Source of the DNA: Vandiemenella viatica | Taxonomy: Eukaryota; Arthropoda; Insecta; Orthoptera; Morabidae | Assembly: GCA_031002005.1 (NCBI GenBank) | Contig: CM061919.1 | Location: forward strand, 172,219,121-172,283,120 | Length of the DNA stretch: 64,000 nt | Reading direction: 5' to 3' | Shown: positions 10,876-20,259 of the stretch, piece by piece | Position numbering within the stretch: position 1 is the first letter of the stretch | Layout of the letters: each line of letters starts with the position of its first letter | The notes under the pieces: model-generated | Seen by the model: the letters and a program-made list of their open reading frames with translations, nothing else | Told to the model about the DNA's origin: nothing | Database searches by the model: none | Made by a program: the position numbers and the translations under genes

Positions 10876-12786
10876 GGTAAGCTAATGAATTACGTCACAT
10901 TTAAATGCTTAGCACATACAAGTTTATGAAGCGTAATTATTATGAAATAGTCCGCGGCCGACGGTCGAACAATGCCGGGAGCTGACCGCTCGCTCGCCGC
11001 GAGCAGTTTCTTCCTTGTAGCGCTAACAGTGGGTTGCGTTTCCCGGCGAACGCCCTGTAGATTTCCTATAACTATAAAAAATTAACGTGAGTAAGGGGAT
11101 CGATCGTCAAGAGAAGCTTTTTGAAAATTGCTGTTTCCTAACTAAAACAAAAAAAGAGTTAATTTAGCACACTTGTTTTCTCCCGTTTGGGAGTGGTGTC
11201 GATATAATCTGTCAACAATCCGAATGGTGTCGGTGTCCATAGTTTCAAATTTTCGGCGCATCTGCTGCGCAATCAAGCAGCAGCAAAATGCCATTAGTTT
11301 CACAACTCCAGAATCTTACTTTCATCTTAGAAATTTGTGGTTTCTAAAAAACGTAAAAACTCAGCAAACGCTATTCCACTTCGAGGCGGTATTGACTTTT
11401 TTTAATTTTTTTTTATTGTTGTTCGAATTGACACTTCGGATTTCTGTATCACCGAATGGATTTTTAATCTGTTAGTAAATAATGTGTTTAAGGTGATGCA
11501 TTCCACACCAACTCGTTCAGTAATGATGGAATTGACACAAAAAATTTCAGATATAATGTAAATATGAGTACGCGAAGAACGTATATTTGTGCGATAGGCC
11601 TTAATCTCTTGCAACGCTACGTTATGTATTGTATGTTTATCTTGGAAATTTGGTCGCAAAGGAAGATGAATTGTTAGTGTCCATGGCCAGGTGTTAAGTG
11701 AATATTTGACAGCGCTTTGTAAATGGAGATAAAAAATATACTTGTATTGTTAGGAGCTGAAGAGCTTATGAATTTATTCGACATCTGACTATACGGCTGG
11801 CTGATTGAACTCTTTTTTTAATCTTTAACGGCTTCTGTGCTACCAATATTCAAGGCGGAAAGTACATTGATGTAACACTTGCATACAAACCATTCGACGA
11901 GAAATGTTACGAATTCTATTTTCAAAAATAATAATAAAAAAATCAAATTCCTAGCAATCGTCTCAGTATCTTTATCCCTATTTTTCATATTGCATCATAA
12001 TACGAACATATCAAATTCTGAATGCTTAAGAAACTTTACCAGGTTGCTACTTAGAAATAGTCTTGATCGAAAACAGAATGCTTATAATGTATACCCTGCT
12101 AATCATACACGAATCGGCAAACTGCGTATCAGTCAACCAACGGAGTTTTAACATATGTGCGGGACAAAACTTTCCTAACCCGGGATCAAATGAAATTTCC
12201 TTAATCTTGAATCACCTTCATTTTTTTTTGATTTATTAATTGCAATGCGAATATTTTTCTGAGGGCCTACCGTACGTCCGGTGTAACAATTTTAACTTGA
12301 ATCCAGGACCATATCAATAACAAAGTGTTCTATAAATTCACGTAATATAGAAGTAAAATATCCCATCTTGTTACAGTTACCCTATCAAAAAGATATACTG
12401 TATATATATCCCTGTAAAAGTTTTAAATTTTTTAAGGAAGGCGTTATCTTTAGACGTGGAAAAACGATCTTAATACTTTCCATTCGAAATAAATTTGTTT
12501 TGTTAGGTCTCATAGCATGTATTACGCAGAAAACTTCAGCAATGTTGGAGACTTAAAAAAGACGTCCTTGCCTTCCACAATATTTGAAGACTGAGTTATT
12601 ACATCTTCATTTAAGCTAAGCTGCTGTCAATTTGCTGGAACACTAATGTAGTGTTAGCGGTCGAATGCTTCTTGCACTTTATGAATTAACATCAAGATTC
12701 ACTATTCACAGACAATTTAAGCGAAACTGTGGATACAAATGTGTAAAACATATGTGTATACACTGTAAGTAATGTACGTCTATGCA

Positions 12787-12858
12787 GGGGATGTAGCTCA
12801 GTGGTAGAGCGTTCGCTTTGCATGTGAAAGGCCCCGGGTTCGATCCCCGGCATCTCCA
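12787..12858 (+). tRNA. tRNA-Ala(UGC): tRNA-Ala (anticodon UGC)
   Basis: Cloverleaf with acceptor GGGGATG/CATCTCC, A box TAGCTCAGTGGTAGAGC, anticodon TGC at 12819-12821, B box GGTTCGATCC, discriminator A at 12858. A run of T follows at once (from 12861), a polymerase III terminator. It is identical over 72 nt to the minus-strand copy at 2715-2786. Confidence 0.95.
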
Positions 12859-13508
12859 ACTTTTTTTTCCTGTTAGTTTCATTTTAGTTCCATTAGGGAA
12901 GACGCATATTCTCGAATACTTTAAAATTCCTTCTCTTCTATTTTTTTTTTCTCCGTTATAAACTAAAAAGAATGATTTCATGTTGCCCTCTGATAAAAAT
13001 AGTCACATTAAAAATCAGATGATCAAACAAGTGTGGCAGCGTCTTTTTCAATTACGCAGAGATATGTGAAATCAAGTACTTGAACTATCGATTTTGGTGC
13101 ATCATTGATTGTGTTTAAAAGAGAGCAAAGATACGGTCCGAAAAACTGCTTAACCTCAAATGGAAAAATGAAGAAAAACCAAAATATTTCAGCCGAAAAA
13201 TTATAATTAAGAAGGAAAACATCGATATATTTTTCGAATTAGTGCAATGCCATTTGAACAGACACATGGAAAATGTAGAAATATGGCATAGACTCGCTTA
13301 TTGTTTCATTTTAGATGACACATTTTTTTTTTAGCGCTCTGAAAATAGTTACTGAAACAAGTAAATTGGTGTTGTTTCTCCTGTATGGCATAATAATTCA
13401 GTCGGAAAGAATCTCTTAGTTGCAGAAGAGAATAACATTTGTTTGTTCCCTTGTGGTATTTGCTGTCCTTTACTTTTCCATCTTACCTCCGTATATTTAT
13501 ATTCTGTC

Positions 13509-13707
13509 GTTGAGATCTAGACCATTCGGGAGGACGCAGGTTCAAATCTCCGTTCGGCCATCTAAATTTCGGATTCCCATGGTCTCCACAAATCACTCCA
13601 AGCAAATGCCGGGATGGTTCCTTTAAAAAGCCATGCCCATGCTCTGCTTCCATCCCTTTATTGACATTGATGTCCTCGACATCGACGAGGCGTAAAGCCA
13701 TAAAAAA
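13509..13707 (+). repeat. Degraded tRNA-derived SINE (family 1)
   Basis: Contains ATTCGGGAGGACGCAGGTTC (tRNA-like loop and B box), the CAAATCACTCCAAGCAAATG block and a CGTAAAGCCAT tail before A-rich DNA. Same family as 19957-20257, and mirror of 1845-2039. Confidence 0.78.
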
Positions 13708-15420
13708 TACCTAGTAAACTAATTTCTTTATCTTTTTACGTACGACACGAGCTACATCCTCAGTGCTTCAAATGGTGTTTTATTTTTTTAAATATAACTT
13801 GAACCTTGACCAAACGTACGTTCAGATCCTTCTGGATGTTTTCTGTCACACCTGATCTGATAATTTCTGGACTGAGAAAATTATAATTAGGCATTACCTT
13901 GGTTCTTACTAGCCCCAACATGATTATAACGTGAAATTCGGAGAATAGTTATGGCCGTTGGTTATTAATTATTAGACTATTCTTTTCTCCACTCATCTCG
14001 AGAAAGTATTTATTTTGAACTTTATCGATTCATTTATTTTCCACTATCTTTCTGATAGCACCACATTTTAAATCCTTAAAGAGTGTATTCCGCGTTATCT
14101 AATTTTCATTGCCATAAACTGCTCCCATACATGCTGTGTCATAATTAGATTTCCGAGTCTTACGTCAAAATGTAGTTAAAAACGGAACTTCATTACATTA
14201 ATCCGTAAGCGTGAGTTATCGAATTTTCTCCATTGCTCATGTTCTCTCGATCTTCGACCCCGATTTCTAAAATCCTTGCCAGGCCGCTACAGGGTCACGA
14301 CCTCAGTGGAACAACCGGTTAGCAGCAAAATCATTTTAGACAAAGCGGTGAAATCACCTGAGCTACCTGCATACTAATTTTATAATAATTCTATGTTACC
14401 TACCAGAAACCGACCTTGCGGAAATGGATCGGCCGTATCGCGGCGCAAGTCGAGTAGATATTGAAGCAGGAAATGTAACACGTTTCTTCATACTGTTGCA
14501 ATTTTTTCTTTGTGAACGAGTTTGACATTTACCAACCTGAGAATTAATATATCCATTTGAACGCTCTTTAACCTTCGTCGGCCATTTTTCCCCATGTTGT
14601 TTTGTTTCTAATCGCTTTCTTCAATTCACCCATTTCCACTTTGTTATTGGCTTCAATGTTTTTGTGGAACTTGCATTATTGGTTCGAAATAAGAGTCACT
14701 GTTTCATGATTCGGATAACATCGGCAGTCTGTTGTGATTTTTCGAACAACGTAATTCAGAAGAATACATATTTCGCCGGTCAACTTTCTTAAGCGACCAA
14801 TATTCACAACCATATTTGAAGATGGAATAGACGATAGCTTCCATAACGGTTTTTTTTTGTTTTTTTTTTAAAAATTATGATATCTTTGTTTTTATAGATC
14901 CTATTCATGAAAAGCTTCACAGTACGAACAAATGATTTTTTACTGTTCAGATTAATGAGCCAGTTCTTACATTGTATCAAAGAGAACACTATTCTTCTTT
15001 AAAATTTTGTTATCAATTTCTCCAGTGATTTGAAGCAGTTCTCAACATCTTTATACTCTGTAGCTACCGCTGCCGTTCTCCTCAGACACCAATTACGATC
15101 CGCATACTGTCTTGATAGAATGCTCTCATTTAATAACCCTTAGTGGACGGACTGGTAAAGACATCTCGGCATTAGGCACCACTAGTGTTGCAAACTGAAA
15201 AAAACTGAAAAAAAATTTTTTCAGATTTGTGAAAAAAAAACATGAAAAAAAACCTAGCACCCTCGTTTTTTTCTAAATTTTTTTTTTCTCTTCAGAAAAC
15301 AATATATTTGATAAATTATAGTTTTATTTATGGAACTTACATTTTACATGTGTGTTTTAAAGCTTACTAAATCATATAATATCTTACATAATGATTCATA
15401 AATGTATCTATATAGGTAAC

Positions 15421-17167
15421 TTTTTTTTTTTTTTTTGCTGTCGTCAGTCTTTAGACTGGTTTGATGCAATCCTCCATCCCTTCCTATCCTGTGCTAACCT
15501 CTTCATTTCTACATACCCCTACAACCCACGTCCTCAATTATCTGCTTCATATATTCTAATCTCTGTCTTCCTCTACAGTTCTTACCTTCAACTGTTCCCT
15601 CCACTAACAAATTAACCAATCCAGCATGTCTCAAAATATGACCTACCAGCCTGTCTCTCTGTCCTGTAAGCTTCTTCCATAAACTTCTTTCCTCACCCAT
15701 CATTTCCAAAACTCGTTCATTTCTTACTTTGTCTGTCCACCTAATTTTCAGCATTCTTCTGTAGCACCACATTTCAAATGCTTCAAGTTTCTTTCTTTCC
15801 GGTATTCCTAAAGTCCATGTTTCGCTACCGTAAAGTGCTGTGCTCCACACATAGAGTTTTAAGAAGTTCTTTCTAATTCCTAGATCAATATTTGAAACTA
15901 AAAGGTTTCTCTTTTTCATGAAGGCTCTTTTTGCTAGTGCTATTCTGCTTTTAACATCATTCCTGCTTCGGCCATCGGTTGTAATTTTGCTTCCCAAGTA
16001 ACAGAACTCACTCACTTCTCCTATTGCATCAGATCCTATTTTTATATTTAATCTGCTAGTATTGGTGTCATTTCTGCTACATTTCATCACTTTTGTTTTA
16101 CTTTGATTTATATTCAGTCCAAAATCTTCCTTCAGTATTTTGTTCATGCCATTCAATAACTTCTCAATATCCTCAGCCCTCTCTGCTAATAAGACAATGT
16201 CGTCAGCAAATCGTAGCATACTGATTTTTTCTCCCTGAAAACTTATGCCACATGGAAATTTTTCTTTGACTTTCTTCATTGCTTCTTCTACATACAAGTT
16301 GAATATTAACGGGGATAGACTACAACCTTGTCTCACACCCTTTTTAACTGATGCATGTCTCTCATGATTCTCTATTTTTATCACAGCCACTTGATTCTTA
16401 TATAGTTTATAGAGGATTCTTCTATCTCGATACTTTAGACCTGACTTCTTTAGAATTTTGAACATCTTGTCCCACCTAACATTATCAAAAGCTTTTTCTA
16501 AATCAACAAATGTCATAAAAGTATCTTTGTTTTTCTTGATCCGCCCTTCAAGTATTAATCTTAAAGACAGAATTGCTTCCCTTGTACCGCGATTTTTCCT
16601 AAACCCAAACTGATCTTCACCTACTATCTCTTCTACTACCCTTTCCATTCTGGTCAGTAATTTTGAAGCATGTGATGTTAGACTAATTGTGCGATAATTT
16701 TCACATTTGTCAGCTTGTGCTTTCTTTGGAAGTGTGAAGATGATGTTTTTATTAAAATCAGTTGGAATTTCTCCTGTTTCATAACTTTTTGATATCAGCT
16801 TGAATAATCTTTCGATTCCTTCCTCTCCCAGAGATTTAAGAAGTTCTGCAGGGATCTCATCAATTCCAACTGCCTTATTTGCTTTCAAGTCATTCAGAGC
16901 TTTATTAAATTCTGTCCTCAAAACAGGATCTCCTAAGTCATCCATGTCGACATCGCCTTCCTTTTCCAATACACTATTGCTCAAGTCGTCCCCAACATAC
17001 AGTTTCTCAATGTATTCCTTCCATCTGTTAGCTCTATCTTCTGACCTTAAAAGAGGTTTCCCATCGGCAGCTTTAATGTTCATACCTCTTTTCTTCATTT
17101 CTCCAAAATTCTGTTTGATCTTTCTATATGCAACATCTACTTTTCCTGCAACCATTTCCTTTTCTAC
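15421..17167 (-). mobile_element. 5'-truncated non-LTR retrotransposon (RTE-like LINE)
   Basis: Minus-strand insertion. Its 3' poly(A) appears as a T-run at 15421-15436. An 8-bp duplication TAGGTAAC flanks it (15413-15420, 17168-17175). The endonuclease end is missing, so it is truncated at its 5' side as usual for target-primed reverse transcription. Fragments of the same family lie at 44125-44587 (-) and 50551-51690 (+). Confidence 0.93.
15509..17155 (-). pseudogene. LINE reverse transcriptase (548-codon frame)
   Basis: Open frame covering the linker, reverse transcriptase and C-terminal domain. Visible motifs: ENYRTISLTSHASKLLTR, DQFGFRKNRGTREA, TFMTFVDLEKAFDNV, KKGVRQGCSLSPLIFNLYVE, FADDIVLLAE (FADD near 16197-16211), WSTALYGSETWTL and RRMLKIRWTDKVRNERVLEMM. 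The frame ends early: after IEDVGC it stops, whereas the copy at 44144 continues with GYVEMKRLAQDRKGWRIA, so there is a frameshift near 15515. It lacks the apurinic-type endonuclease that starts such proteins, so it is dead. The clade (RTE-like) is judged from the general motif pattern. Confidence 0.88.
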
Positions 17168-17185
17168 TAGGTAACATAATTTTTA

Positions 17186-17596
17186 TTAATCTTCTATGTC
17201 GGTACCACATTCACTAGTATCAGTACTACCAACACTAGTTCGGTCGGAGTTGGAATTTTCTGTTTCTTCTTCTGTCCCCAGTAGATCCATAACTTCAGAA
17301 ATAGTTACATTTTCTTTTACTGGTTGTATTGCATGCAAAAGCTTTTGAGATTGCAGTTTTAAATTGTGAGCAAAGTACACACTGTAAATGAAGACTGCGC
17401 CGATAGTTCTGTATTACGGTCTTTTAAGTTTGAATTTAAATCTATTGTCATACAAAATAGGAGCTTTATTTGTTTTCAATCGTTGGTTTACGCTAATGGT
17501 TGCAAGGAAATTATTCATAATTACTGACAATGACTCAGTATTACCACTATACGCTGCGAGTTTAACAAGTATACGAATATAAGGAAAGCACAACAA
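17186..17596 (-). pseudogene. Remnant of hAT transposase C-terminus (tentative)
   Basis: Two minus-strand frames (17414-17596 and 17186-17380). The first has SLSVIMNNFLATISVNQRL, reminiscent of the dimerisation region of hAT transposases; the second ends in an acidic, serine-rich tail (SVGSTDTSECGTDIED). The same sequence recurs at about 52815-53215 with further decay. The resemblance is weak; the context (8-bp target duplication) supports it. Confidence 0.4.
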
Positions 17597-18181
17597 GTAA
17601 TAAAAATAGGCAAAAAACCGTAGTTAAATTTCCTAATTTTTTGAAAAGATTCGTAGGTCTACAGATAAATTTGTAGGGCCTGGCAGCACTTGTTCAAATA
17701 GTGTGTATCAATCCAAACAATAGGGAACGGCCGAACGGGGATTCCTTCTTATGCAACCTAGCCTTTTCGGGAAGTCCCCATTCGTAAATGAAAACTTCAG
17801 TCAATGTTACCAATATTTTTGTAATTTTTTGTTTTGTTTTCTACTGGACCAGAAAGATATAGTAGATTTAAAAGTAAGATAAGTACTTAGTATAAACTTT
17901 AAAACAGTCATATTAAACGATAAATGCCTTAAAAATTTGAAATTTAGTAGTTATGAAAAAAAGCATGTTCCAGAAAAAAAACACTGTTTTTTCATTTAGC
18001 ACTAGGCACCACGTTCCAACTGCTTTTATTCCTGAAGACAAACTGGTACTTATTTCGATTGGACACGGGGATAAACGTTAGGTTGAATTTTGGTTTTTAT
18101 TTGTTCAGTTTGTGCGGCTTGCTGTATTTATTTAAAATATGCCAAAAAGAACATGAGATTATGTGTTTCCTGGTGTTGCAG

Positions 18182-18427
18182 GATGGTGCAAGGCGTTGAT
18201 GTGGGATGTGATGGAACCACGCCTGTGGCGCTGCGTTCTCAAGAGGAATCAAGTTTGCCCCGACCCAGAGATCAGGTTTCGACTCTACCCACCGAACATA
18301 CCCGTGGAGGTGAGACCTGGGGCAAGGCTGAAGGCTTTGGGTTGGGATCCCCACAAAGAAAACATCATTCTCGTTCACGGATTCAACGGCACCCAGAGCA
18401 AGACGCCTATGACGCTCATACGCAGGG
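18182..18427 (+). CDS. Lipase exon (first visible)
   Basis: Acceptor TTCCTGGTGTTGCAG at 18167-18181, donor GTTAGT at 18428. It begins with two bases completing a codon, then WCKALMWDVMEPRLW and VCPDPEIRFRLYPPN, ending in ENIILVHGFNGTQSKT and TLIRR. The VCPDPEI and LVHGFNG blocks are typical of insect lipase N-terminal halves. A start at ATG 18163 would lie in the intron and give no signal peptide, so an upstream exon must exist. Confidence 0.92.
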
Positions 18428-20201
18428 GTTAGTACAATACTACCCATCTTCTCAAATCCGCTGTTTCATATACTCTATTCCAAGTTTTCTTACTTAATGA
18501 CAAAGATGTCGGTATAATGATAAGCAGCAACCATTAAAATAGTTATATCCTTAAGCCACACCCTCTACCGACAAATTAGTCAACATATCTCGTACTGAAA
18601 ACCACCATTCTGTTGTCTTTCTTGAAACTTTCTTCTGCAATTTGATTGTCTAGTAACTGTTTCGAGAACGCTTTCATTTAATAATTTTTCACTTGGGTTG
18701 ATTTTCAACGTCCTCGAAAAGCACCGCATTTGTCTTCAGTTTTCTGGTCTTCGCAAATATCGAACTTCCATTTTTCATATTTACTTAGCTTCTTACTTAT
18801 AGAGAGTTCTGAACGATGCTAAAATGTTTTTCTTTTACAAAGTTTTTTGATTCAGTCATCTTATTAATTCAAATTTTATCTCGAAAATAACAGAAATCGC
18901 TTCTTTCTTCGGCTTAACGTTTCCATACAGAAGGGGAACCAATAAACTTTCGGAACGACCCTATCGTCAAAAGTCCGGGGATAGAGGCAAAAGCCATGTT
19001 TGGCTACGTGGGGAGAGAGGGGGTTCACAGGAGGACAAAATGGAGCTACGTGATTTATGGACGCTTCCTAATGAGCCGACATTTTAACTTATTGCGCTAA
19101 TGTTAGAAAGATTTGTAACAATCGTTCATAAAAACGGCTAATTGCTCAGGACCACGGTAAAAAATATGTCCCACCACTGAGCTCGAAGAAAGAATGCGAC
19201 AAGTGTATTCTGTACAACCATTCAACCTATTCCTGTTTCACGCAATGAATGACAATTAGCTCTTTACGTAATTCTATTCTTGCTGTAATACTCTCTCATT
19301 TGTTGTCAGTCACCCATGTTACAACGATTTTCACTGTGAGATCCAGCATTCGTGACAATCTGAAATTGGAAGTGATATCCATGGTTTCGTAATAACTTAC
19401 TTATCAAAATCAATGAGAATCTTCTCCATTTGCATTGCATTTATACCTCCATAAGTCAAACACGTATATTTGGTGGTAGTAAAGACCTGGTGATAGAGTT
19501 TTCCGCCCCTATCGCAGCATGCTTTAATGCACAGTTTAACGTAGAATCCGAACCACAAAAGCGTTCTGGCGTACTTCAGATTACACAGCAAGCTGTGGCA
19601 GAGATGAAGGTCGGGGCAAGGGCCTTCAAAAATACCAGCCGACATTCGAATCGGGGAATTTTCGAAAATCTTTAAATAAAGATTATTTTAACTTTTTAAT
19701 TCACATTGTTACGAAAAGTGTTTTTAGCTTTTTAAACTGTGTTTTTAACAATGATTGGGATGTGAGAAAAGTTAGTCTTATGTCTCTTCCTCCAGTGTTA
19801 AGAGGCACGAGCTTTTATTATTGTCCTGGAATTTTATCTACCAGACTGTTTGGAGCCAATTTAAAAAGAAAAAAGAAATGGCACACTCAACTGTAATGAA
19901 ACACTGATTGTCATGTTTACTAACTGCCTACCGTCAGCGCATCTTTAGTGTTCTGACCGAGTGGGGCGGTGTAACGGTTAGCGTTCTCGCCTCGCATTCG
20001 GGAGGACGGCGGTTGGAATCCCCGTCCGGGCATCCAGATTTGGGTTTTCCATGGTTTTCCCAAATCACTCCAGGCAAATGCCGGGATGCTTCCTTCAAAA
20101 GGCCATGGCCGAATTCCTTCCCATTCCTTGCCCCCATCCTTGCCACCCATCCTTTCCCGTCTCTAAAGACCTCGATGTTAAAAAGAGACGTAAAGCAGTT
20201 A

Positions 20202-20259
<58 letters not shown>

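Larger units (their letters stand above)
10211..11057 (+). mobile_element. Non-autonomous Tc1/mariner-like element (847 bp)
   Basis: Flanked by TA on both sides (10209-10210, 11058-11059). It has 27-bp terminal inverted repeats (10211-10237 and 11031-11057) that begin CAGGGCGTTCGCCGG and differ at one base. TA duplication and inverted ends fit the Tc1/mariner group, although a 5' CAGGG is unusual for it. The element encodes only an N-terminal helix-turn-helix protein (10516-10875) and lacks a catalytic DDE domain. It also has a twofold 64-bp tandem repeat just upstream of the ORF. Confidence 0.82.
15181..18002 (-). mobile_element. hAT-like element (copy A), interrupted by a LINE
   Basis: Flanked by the 8-bp duplication TAGGCACC (15173-15180 and 18003-18010). 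The left arm carries the uninterrupted site at 163-170. Left end ACTAGTGTTGCAAAC, followed by A- and T-rich DNA; the right end is similar in composition, ending TTTAGCAC. A second truncated copy at 52683-53637 aligns with 15303-15420 plus 17176-17990, showing that the LINE at 15421-17167 is a later nested insertion. The minus strand encodes remains of a transposase C-terminus. The superfamily call rests on the 8-bp duplication and is tentative. Confidence 0.72.
11157..18163. repeat. Right arm of the giant inverted repeat
   Basis: Reverse-complement partner of 1-4675. It ends (at the window's matching limit) 18 bp before the acceptor of the first visible lipase exon. It contains a tRNA-Ala gene, a SINE relic and a right-only hAT element (15181-18002) with a nested LINE. 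Other differences from the left arm are point changes and small indels, for example about 40 extra bases near 12145-12185 and about 90 near 15010-15095. No protein-coding exon was found in the shared sequence. Confidence 0.93.

Noticed and set aside
11173..11475. 100-codon ORF near the start of the right arm, considered as the lipase signal-peptide exon
   Set aside because: No hydrophobic leader at its start and no donor in the required phase; the left-arm counterpart has a broken frame.
18090..18497. Other-frame ORFs over the first lipase exon
   Set aside because: They do not keep the splice phase and have no lipase motifs.
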